From assembly GCA_019312985.1 (NCBI GenBank), contig JAFDCC010000208.1:1-5215 (forward strand): a DNA stretch of 5,215 nucleotides, in the 5' to 3' direction. The notes beneath the pieces are model-generated. The model saw only the letters and a list, made by a program, of their open reading frames with translations, was not told the DNA's origin and made no database searches. Both the position numbers and the translations under genes were made by a program. Of this stretch, positions 1 to 5,215 are shown piece by piece (positions within the stretch are counted from its first letter, which is position 1; each line of letters opens with the position of its first letter). This stretch comes from Deltaproteobacteria bacterium (GTDB lineage: Bacteria > Desulfobacterota > Desulfobulbia > Desulfobulbales > BM004).

Positions 1-1
1 C

Positions 2-379
2 ACCCTGGCAGATCTGAAGAGAAACAACCGGGGAATTGCCATTCTTGGCGACATGCTGGAACTGGGCCACCAGGGCGCTGCCGCCCACCTCACCCTCGGA
101 AAACAGGTTAAGGAGCACAACATCGAGTTTCTCGCCGCCTTCGGCAGCCTGGCAAAGAACATTGTCACCGGTGCGAGAGACGCCGGCATGAAACCGGAAA
201 CCGCCCGCCATTTCAGGAGCAAGAAAGAACTTGTTGCCTGGCTTGCGGAACTGGTCCGGACCGGCCGGATAGGAGCAGGCGACTGGCTTCTCGTTAAAGG
301 ATCACGGGGTATGCGCATGGAGGAGGTGCTTGAACTCCTGCGCCACACCGACTCACCCTTATTGGCAGGGGGCAACTAG
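2..379 (+). CDS. murF: UDP-N-acetylmuramoyl-tripeptide--D-alanyl-D-alanine ligase (MurF), 3' end only
   Basis: This is the C-terminal 125 residues of MurF, the cytoplasmic ATP-dependent ligase that adds D-Ala-D-Ala to UDP-MurNAc-tripeptide and completes the pentapeptide. The reading frame is open from base 2, so the gene begins before the window; an ATG at 53 lies inside the conserved motif and is not the real start. Visible family signatures are GDMLELG (fragment residues 16-22), at the start of the C-terminal Mur ligase domain, and [13 protein letters not shown] (98-110) close to the C-terminus. The catalytic centre and ATP-binding P-loop lie upstream and cannot be assessed. The gene ends in TAG at 377-379, five bases before the mraY ATG, which suggests translational coupling. 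Identity rests on these two motifs and on the mraY neighbour, the usual partner downstream of murF. MurE shares the ligase fold, but the KGSRGMRME tail is typical of MurF. Confidence 0.95.
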   Translation, partial: TLADLKRNNRGIAILGDMLELGHQGAAAHLTLGKQVKEHNIEFLAAFGSLAKNIVTGARDAGMKPETARHFRSKKELVAWLAELVRTGRIGAGDWLLVKGSRGMRMEEVLELLRHTDSPLLAGGN

Positions 380-384
380 GACTT

Positions 385-1464
385 ATGCTGTACCACCTCC
401 TATACCCGCTCAACAACCTCTTTGCAGGGTTCAATGTGTTCCGCTACATCACGTTCCGGACCATTGGTGCCGCTGTAACCGCTTTCCTTTTCTTTGTCCT
501 GGTTGCCCCCGCCTTTATCCGTTACATCAAAAAACTGCAGCTCGGCCAGGTGGTTCGGGAAGACGGACCGCAAACCCACCTGCAAAAGGAAGGTATTCCC
601 ACAATGGGCGGTATGCTGATCATCTTCATTATGATCAACACCACCCTGCTCTGGGCTAACCTTACCAACCGCTATGTCTGGCTCATCCTCGCGGTTACGC
701 TCTGGTTCGGCACCATCGGCGCCTATGATGACTTACGGAAAATAACGCGGAAAAACAGCAGGGGCCTGAGTGCCCGGGGCAAGCTGCTCCTCCAGCTGGC
801 AGGCGCCCTGCTCCTGGGAATTATCCTCTACCGCCACCCCGACTTTGACGGCCACCTCAGTGTTCCCTTCTTCAAGGCCCTGCGGCCCGATCTCGGCTGG
901 TTTTACATTGTTTTCGCCCTTACCGTCATTGTCGGCTCGTCCAATGCCGTCAACCTTACCGACGGCCTCGATGGCCTGGCGGCCGGCCCGATAATCATCA
1001 CCGGCACCGTATACCTCATCTTTTCGTACCTGGCCGGCCACAAGATCCTGGCAGACTACCTGCAGATATCCTTTGTTCCCGGGGCCGGTGAGCTGGCAAT
1101 ATACTGCGGTGCCCTGGTGGGAAGCTCCCTTGGATTTCTCTGGTTCAACGCCTACCCGGCCCAGATTTTCATGGGCGACGTCGGCTCCCTCGCCCTTGGC
1201 GGCGTCCTCGGCACGATAGCAGTCATCACCAAGCAGGAAGTGCTGCTGGCCATTGTCGGCGGTATTTTCGTCATGGAAGCCCTGTCGGTCATCATCCAGG
1301 TGGGCTTTTTTAAGGTTTCCGGCGGCAGGAGGGTCTTTCTCATGGCTCCCTTTCACCATCATTTTGAAAAAAAGGGGTGGGCAGAGCCCAAGGTGGTGGT
1401 CCGGTTCTGGATCATATCCATCATCCTCGGGCTCCTGGCCCTGGCAACCCTGAAACTCCGGTAG
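385..1464 (+). CDS. mraY: Phospho-N-acetylmuramoyl-pentapeptide-transferase (MraY), complete
   Basis: MraY is the integral membrane enzyme that transfers phospho-MurNAc-pentapeptide from UDP to undecaprenyl phosphate, forming lipid I. The 359-residue product matches the usual length of about 360, and many hydrophobic stretches fit the family's ten-helix topology. Motifs appear in the expected order: an N-terminus rich in [11 protein letters not shown] (residues 17-27), EDGPQTH and PTMGG (60-76), the Asp pair D115-D116, [13 protein letters not shown] (190-202), [19 protein letters not shown] (255-273) whose D265 aligns with the essential third aspartate, and [12 protein letters not shown] (321-332) with the histidine triad 324-326. 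The first Asp motif reads GAYDDLRK, where many homologues have DDY; this looks like ordinary variation. The ATG at 385 gives the canonical N-terminus; it is preceded by a short AGG (378-380) overlapping the murF stop, four bases from the start, so coupling to murF is likely. It is followed by a 34-nt gap and murD. Confidence 0.98.
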   Translation: MLYHLLYPLNNLFAGFNVFRYITFRTIGAAVTAFLFFVLVAPAFIRYIKKLQLGQVVREDGPQTHLQKEGIPTMGGMLIIFIMINTTLLWANLTNRYVWLILAVTLWFGTIGAYDDLRKITRKNSRGLSARGKLLLQLAGALLLGIILYRHPDFDGHLSVPFFKALRPDLGWFYIVFALTVIVGSSNAVNLTDGLDGLAAGPIIITGTVYLIFSYLAGHKILADYLQISFVPGAGELAIYCGALVGSSLGFLWFNAYPAQIFMGDVGSLALGGVLGTIAVITKQEVLLAIVGGIFVMEALSVIIQVGFFKVSGGRRVFLMAPFHHHFEKKGWAEPKVVVRFWIISIILGLLALATLKLR

Positions 1465-1490
1465 AGCAAAGATCCTGCCGGCAGGTACCG
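1459..1490 (+). repeat. Nested inverted repeat in the mraY-murD gap
   Basis: The segment contains a perfect 12-base palindrome, CCTGCCGGCAGG (1474-1485). Flanking it is a second pair of complementary arms, CGGTA (1459-1463, overlapping the mraY stop codon) and TACCG (1486-1490). Folded as RNA this gives a 5-bp outer stem, a ten-base unpaired stretch on the 5' side, and a CCTG/CAGG inner stem closing a CCGG loop. The AGG at 1483-1485 is the only plausible Shine-Dalgarno core ahead of murD, 13 bases before its ATG, and it would be paired in this fold. The pairing is seen directly; any regulatory role is inference, and the helices are short. There is no T-tract, so it is not a typical intrinsic terminator. 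Confidence 0.35.
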
Positions 1491-1498
1491 CACCCGTT

Positions 1499-2956
1499 AT
1501 GACAGAGAAAAGCACCAAGGCAGACTCCTTCACCCCGCTGCAGGGGAAGAATGTCCTTGTCGCCGGCCTCGGGAAAACCGGGCAGGCCGCGGCCAGGTTC
1601 TTCCTGCAGCACGGCGCCAGGGTCTCGCTTTCGGACGCTTCCCCGCAGAACTCCCTGCCTCCCGATTTTCTCGACTGGGTCAGCGACAACAGGATCTCCT
1701 GCGAAACCGGCGGCCACAGTTCCCGGTTTTTCACCGGTGCTGACCTCGTTTTTGTCAGCCCGGGGATCCCCCTATCCCTGGGGGTCATCGCCGCGGCCAG
1801 GGAGCGCAATATCCCGGTTACAGGGGAACTTGCGGTGGCGGCCCGCTTCATAAAAACACCAGTTATCGCGGTGACCGGCACCAACGGCAAGACGACTGTT
1901 GCCACCCTGCTCGGTGAAATCCTGCAGGCGGCCATGGGCAAGGTGTTTGTCGGCGGCAACATCGGCACGCCGCTGCTGGAATACTGCGCCGGCCCCCAGG
2001 ATGCCGCCGCGGTCGTGGCAGAAGTAAGCAGCTTTCAGCTGGACACGGGAGGAGGCACCGAGGGAATTCCCTTCAAAACCGCCATTCTCCTCAATATCAG
2101 CCCGGACCACCTGGAACGCTATACATCCTTTGCCTCATACGCCGAATCAAAATTTACCATTTTCGCCGCCCAGGGACCTGATGACTTTGCCATCCTCAAT
2201 GGCGACGATGCGGAAATCCTGAGCCGCCGGAACCTGTGGCCGCAATGCCGCACCTTCTTTTTCGGCCACCAGCTGGCGGATCGTGCCGGCGCCTCCATCG
2301 TCGGAGACGTCGTCCACCTGCAGAACAGCAGCGATGCGGCCCTGCCGGGCCCGATGCACGGTGAGATTTACGAGCTTGGGGCCACCGCTCTCACCAGCGG
2401 TCCCAACCGGCAAAACGCGGCCGCCGCCGTCCTTGGTGCCCGGCTCATGGGGTGCAGCGCCGCTGATGTCCGCCTGGGCCTCGCATCATTCAAGCCCCTG
2501 GAGCACCGCATGACACTCGTGGCTCAAATCAACGGGGTCAGCTACATCGACGATTCAAAGGCGACCAATGTCGGCGCCGTCTACTCCGCCCTTGAAAACC
2601 TCGCACAGCCGGTCATCCTGATTGCCGGCGGCCGTGACAAGGGAGGTGATTACACCGTCCTGAACGAACTGGTGCAGCAGAAAGTCAGGCATATGATCCT
2701 GATCGGCGAAGCCCAGGAAGCCATGACCCGCGCCTTTCTCGCCTTTACCGATGTCGAGCGGTGCCCGACCCTGGAGGACGCAGTAAGACGCGCTGCACAT
2801 CTTGCCGTTCCTGGGGATGCAGTGCTCCTCTCGCCCGCCTGCGCCAGTTTTGACATGTTTGCCAGTTATGCTGAACGCGGCGACGTGTTCAGGAAAGTTG
2901 TCATGGCCCTGCGGAATACCCCTGCGAACCCGGCAGCGGAAACAGTGATACAGTAA
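1499..2956 (+). CDS. murD: UDP-N-acetylmuramoyl-L-alanine--D-glutamate ligase (MurD), complete
   Basis: MurD is the cytoplasmic ligase that adds D-glutamate to UDP-MurNAc-L-Ala using ATP. The 485-residue product has the three Mur ligase domains: an N-terminal Rossmann-like UDP-binding domain (GKNVLVAGLGKTG, 16-28; SPGIP, 87-91), a central ATPase with P-loop TGTNGKTT (126-133), E175 in EVSSFQLD, H204 in SPDHLERY and K218, the likely carbamylated lysine, and a C-terminal domain with LEHR (334-337), DDSKATN (351-357) and LSPACASFD (443-452 region). It is longer than E. coli MurD (438 residues): about ten extra N-terminal residues, three extra after SSFQLD (a GGG run at 184-186), a longer stretch before the asparagine motif, and about 14 at the C-terminus. 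The asparagine motif reads GPNRQN (301-306), with proline where GxHNxxN usually has histidine. No ATG, GTG or TTG lies in frame between the mraY stop and 1499, and the next methionine (146) is past the P-loop, so the ATG at 1499 is well supported despite a weak ribosome site. One base separates it from murG; ftsW is missing. Confidence 0.96.
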   Translation: MTEKSTKADSFTPLQGKNVLVAGLGKTGQAAARFFLQHGARVSLSDASPQNSLPPDFLDWVSDNRISCETGGHSSRFFTGADLVFVSPGIPLSLGVIAAARERNIPVTGELAVAARFIKTPVIAVTGTNGKTTVATLLGEILQAAMGKVFVGGNIGTPLLEYCAGPQDAAAVVAEVSSFQLDTGGGTEGIPFKTAILLNISPDHLERYTSFASYAESKFTIFAAQGPDDFAILNGDDAEILSRRNLWPQCRTFFFGHQLADRAGASIVGDVVHLQNSSDAALPGPMHGEIYELGATALTSGPNRQNAAAAVLGARLMGCSAADVRLGLASFKPLEHRMTLVAQINGVSYIDDSKATNVGAVYSALENLAQPVILIAGGRDKGGDYTVLNELVQQKVRHMILIGEAQEAMTRAFLAFTDVERCPTLEDAVRRAAHLAVPGDAVLLSPACASFDMFASYAERGDVFRKVVMALRNTPANPAAETVIQ

Positions 2957-2957
2957 G

Positions 2958-4106
2958 ATGAAACAGAAAAATACCGACAGCACCAGGATCATCATCACCG
3001 GCGGCGGCACCGGCGGCCACCTCTTTCCGGGGATTGCCCTGGCCCAGGCAATGATAAACACCCTGCCCCGCTGCGAGGTTCTGTTCATCGGCACCGAAAG
3101 AAAGGTCGACCGCAACGGCCTGGCGAACATGGGCTTTAAGGCCATTTCCCTGAAAGGCCTGGGCATTAAAGGCAAAAGCCCGATGGCAAAAATCAAGGCC
3201 ATCCTGTTCCAGCCCGTTGCCCTCTTCCAAGCGGCACGCATCATCCGTAAATTTCGGCCGGACCTCGTTTTCGGGGTCGGCGGCTATATCTCCGGGCCGG
3301 TCATCCTGGCCGCCCGCCTCCTCGGGGCCACCACCTGCATCCACGAACAGAATTCCATCCCGGGGCTGGCCAACCGGATTCTGGGCCGGATCGTCCACCG
3401 GATTTTTGTTTCATTGCCGGGCAGCGAAGTCTACTTTCCGGCTTCCAGGGTCGTTTTCAGCGGCAATCCTCTCCGGAGCGCCATTCTGGAAAAAGCCAGT
3501 GAAAGCAGGCGGCGAGAAGAGGGGGTCTCCATGACCCTCCTGGTCCTCGGCGGCAGCCAGGGGGCCCGCCGCCTCAACAGCCTCATGCTCGAGGCGGCTG
3601 AGGGCTCGTTTGCCGGCCTTACACCCCTACCGCATATTATCCACCAGACCGGGACGCACGACGAAAACCGCGTCCGGGAAAAGTATAACGATCTCGGAAT
3701 CACAGCCCGGGTCCAGGCCTTTTTCACCGACATGGCAGAAGTATACGGCGCAGCAGACCTGGCAGTCTCCCGGGCAGGGGCAACGACCATTGCCGAACTC
3801 ACGGCGTGTTGCAAGCCGGCCATCCTGGTGCCGTTCCCCCATGCCGCCGACAACCACCAGGAGATGAACGGGCGTTACCTTGTCGAAGCCGGCGGGGCGG
3901 TGATGTTTCGCCAGGCGGAACTCGACGGGAAGAAACTTGGAGAAGAAATCAAGCGGCTCCTCTCCGACCGGAAACGCCTGGCGGAAATGGCCGCCAGGGC
4001 AGGAAAGGCAGCCAAACCCGGGGCCACGGGGACAATTGTCACCGAGTGCCTCAAGCTTCTGCGAAACAGGGCCGGCAGCAGCCGCGCAAAAATTTTCGCT
4101 CTCTGA
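2958..4106 (+). CDS. murG: UDP-N-acetylglucosamine--lipid I N-acetylglucosaminyltransferase (MurG), complete
   Basis: MurG is a GT-B fold glycosyltransferase (family GT28) bound to the inner face of the cytoplasmic membrane; it adds GlcNAc from UDP-GlcNAc to lipid I, forming lipid II. At 382 residues it is slightly longer than E. coli MurG (355), mainly in the linker and C-terminal tail. Glycine loop 1 is TGGGTGGHLFPG (14-25), with H21 at the conserved histidine. Loop 2 is FGVGGYISGP (105-114), followed by HEQNSIPGLAN (129-139). The C-terminal domain has loop 3, LGGSQGARRLN (197-207), the UDP-GlcNAc-binding segment SRAGATTIAEL (271-281) with E280 at the likely ribose-contacting position, and PFPHAADNHQEMN (292-304) with the QxxN pattern. 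The ATG follows the murD TAA after one base, with no clear Shine-Dalgarno sequence, so translation probably depends on ribosomes finishing murD. No other methionine occurs before the glycine loop, which fixes the start. Confidence 0.97.
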   Translation: MKQKNTDSTRIIITGGGTGGHLFPGIALAQAMINTLPRCEVLFIGTERKVDRNGLANMGFKAISLKGLGIKGKSPMAKIKAILFQPVALFQAARIIRKFRPDLVFGVGGYISGPVILAARLLGATTCIHEQNSIPGLANRILGRIVHRIFVSLPGSEVYFPASRVVFSGNPLRSAILEKASESRRREEGVSMTLLVLGGSQGARRLNSLMLEAAEGSFAGLTPLPHIIHQTGTHDENRVREKYNDLGITARVQAFFTDMAEVYGAADLAVSRAGATTIAELTACCKPAILVPFPHAADNHQEMNGRYLVEAGGAVMFRQAELDGKKLGEEIKRLLSDRKRLAEMAARAGKAAKPGATGTIVTECLKLLRNRAGSSRAKIFAL

Positions 4107-4133
4107 AAAACAGGAACGAGACAGACAACCCGC

Positions 4134-5215
4134 ATGTACAGTAAAACAAAACATATACACTTTGTCGGCATCGGCGGTATCGGCATGAGCGGCATCGCCG
4201 AGCTGCTGCTCAACCTGGGCTATACCATCAGCGGCTCGGACCTGCAGGAATCAGACATAACACGCCGTCTCGCCAGCCTCGGCGGCACCGTCCATATCGG
4301 CCATGACGCGGCCTGGATGACTGGGGCCGATGTTGTCGTCACCTCCTCGGCCGTGGCCGAAGACAACCCGGAAGTCCTTGCTGCGGCCAATTCCCAGGTG
4401 CCCGTCATTCCCCGGGCCGAGATGCTGGCCGAACTGATGCGCCTCAACAAGTTCGGCATTGCCATTGCCGGGAGCCACGGCAAGACCACGACAACATCGA
4501 TGGTTTCCTGGGTTCTTGCCAAGGCCGGCCTTGATCCTACCGTGGTGATCGGCGGCAAGGTTGACTGTCTCGGCGGCGCCAATGCCAAGCTGGGGGAAGG
4601 CGACTTCATCGTCGCCGAGGCAGACGAGTCGGACGGCTCCTTTTTAAAGCTTTCCCCGGTCCTCGAGGTCGTCACCAACATCGACCTGGAACACCTCGAC
4701 TATTACAGTTCAATCGAGGAGATCAAAAAGGTGTTCCTCGATTTTATCGACAAGATCCCCTTTTACGGCGCGGTTATCCTCTGCATGGACGATCAGCATG
4801 TCGCCGCCATCCTGCCGGAGGTCCGGAAAAGGTTCCTGACTTACGGCCTGACGGGCCAGGCGCATGTTTATGCCAGGGGAATCAGCACTACCGGGCTCAA
4901 CACCCGCTTTGAAGTCTGCCGGGAAAATGAACTGCTCGGCACGGTCAGCCTGCCGCTGGCCGGAACACATAATGTCTACAATGCGTTGGCCACCGTCACC
5001 GTGGGGCTGGAGCTGGATATCCCGTTTGCCGTCATTGCTGCTGCTTTAGAAGGCTTTTCGGGGGTGCAGCGAAGGCTGCAGATCAAGGGAGAAAGGAGAA
5101 ATATTACGGTTGTTGATGATTACGGTCATCACCCGACCGAAATACGGGCTACCCTCTCCGCCCTGCGTGACGCGTGGCCTGACCGCAGGCTCGTGGTTCT
5201 GTTTCAGCCGCATCG
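4134..5215 (+). CDS. murC: UDP-N-acetylmuramate--L-alanine ligase (MurC), 3' truncated by window edge
   Basis: MurC is the cytoplasmic ligase that adds L-alanine to UDP-MurNAc with ATP, the first amino-acid step. About 361 codons are visible of an expected 450-480; the frame stays open to the last base. Read in frame from the ATG at 4134, the protein begins [20 protein letters not shown], with the UDP-binding glycine loop at residues 12-17. It continues with P-loop [10 protein letters not shown] (112-121, K117), [11 protein letters not shown] (161-171), [11 protein letters not shown] (181-191, H187), GTHNVYN (277-283, N280 and N283), FSGVQRR (308-314) and [11 protein letters not shown] (327-337, D329), ending in LFQPHR. 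The GIGGIGMSG start and DESDGSFL favour MurC over the related recycling ligase Mpl. The frame upstream reaches the murG TGA (4104-4106) with no other ATG, GTG or TTG, so the start is secure. The 27-base gap holds only a distant AGGA (4112-4115), 18 bases from the ATG, a weak ribosome site. Whether the gene continues as a MurC-MurB or MurC-Ddl fusion cannot be seen. Confidence 0.96.
   Translation, partial: MYSKTKHIHFVGIGGIGMSGIAELLLNLGYTISGSDLQESDITRRLASLGGTVHIGHDAAWMTGADVVVTSSAVAEDNPEVLAAANSQVPVIPRAEMLAELMRLNKFGIAIAGSHGKTTTTSMVSWVLAKAGLDPTVVIGGKVDCLGGANAKLGEGDFIVAEADESDGSFLKLSPVLEVVTNIDLEHLDYYSSIEEIKKVFLDFIDKIPFYGAVILCMDDQHVAAILPEVRKRFLTYGLTGQAHVYARGISTTGLNTRFEVCRENELLGTVSLPLAGTHNVYNALATVTVGLELDIPFAVIAAALEGFSGVQRRLQIKGERRNITVVDDYGHHPTEIRATLSALRDAWPDRRLVVLFQPH

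Noticed and set aside
53..379. ATG at 53 as the start of a small independent gene
   Set aside because: The same frame is open back to the window edge, and the ATG codes for the methionine inside the MurF motif GDMLELG, so it is internal to a truncated murF.
617..637. Perfect 7-base inverted repeat TGATCAT / ATGATCA with a 7-base spacer
   Set aside because: It lies inside the mraY coding region in a conserved membrane segment, far from any gene start, and is explained by the codons used. A regulatory site here is not supported.
1756..1785. GC-rich palindromic stretch around GGGGATCCCC in murD
   Set aside because: It encodes the conserved SPGIP region of MurD and has no following T-tract, so it is not a terminator.
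733..1968. A 411-codon open frame on the - strand across mraY and murD
   Set aside because: It lies wholly antisense to two clearly conserved genes, has no recognisable domain, and is the kind of long shadow frame that GC-rich codon use produces. It is not a gene.
2555..3244. A 229-codon - strand open frame across the murD-murG junction
   Set aside because: It covers the place where ftsW would be expected, so it was considered as a possible replacement gene. It is antisense to the conserved ends of MurD and MurG and its translation has no coherent membrane or domain pattern.
4107..4133. Possible promoter or terminator in the murG-murC gap
   Set aside because: The 27 bases hold no hairpin, no T-tract and no convincing -35/-10 pair; the genes appear to be co-transcribed.

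Overview
The window is a GC-rich, single-direction block of the bacterial dcw (division and cell wall) cluster. In order it holds the 3' end of murF, complete mraY, complete murD, complete murG, and the first roughly 361 codons of murC. All genes lie on the + strand and are nearly contiguous. The gaps are 5 nt (murF-mraY), 34 nt (mraY-murD), 1 nt (murD-murG) and 27 nt (murG-murC). No promoter, terminator, RNA gene, mobile element or CRISPR array is apparent, so the block probably sits inside a longer operon transcribed from upstream of this window.

The products cover consecutive steps of peptidoglycan precursor synthesis. MurC, MurD and MurF are ATP-dependent amide ligases that build UDP-MurNAc-pentapeptide in the cytoplasm; MurE, the fourth ligase, is not in the window. 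MraY transfers phospho-MurNAc-pentapeptide to undecaprenyl phosphate in the membrane, making lipid I. MurG adds GlcNAc on the cytoplasmic face, making lipid II. Active-site motifs are intact in all the complete genes and in the visible parts of the partial ones, so I see no pseudogene.

The organism is Gram-negative-like. The MraY N-terminus and the MurG sequence resemble those of former deltaproteobacteria (Desulfobacterota, perhaps the Desulfobulbales/Desulfuromonadales side). This is recognition from memory, not a search, and should be held at moderate to low confidence.

The main departure from the textbook order is that ftsW, the SEDS glycosyltransferase gene usually found between murD and murG, is absent, and murD runs directly into murG with one base between them. 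Smaller points are a nested inverted repeat in the mraY-murD gap that overlaps the only plausible Shine-Dalgarno core for murD, and a few family-atypical residues in MurD. Otherwise this is an ordinary core-genome region, and I do not see a new biological system in it.
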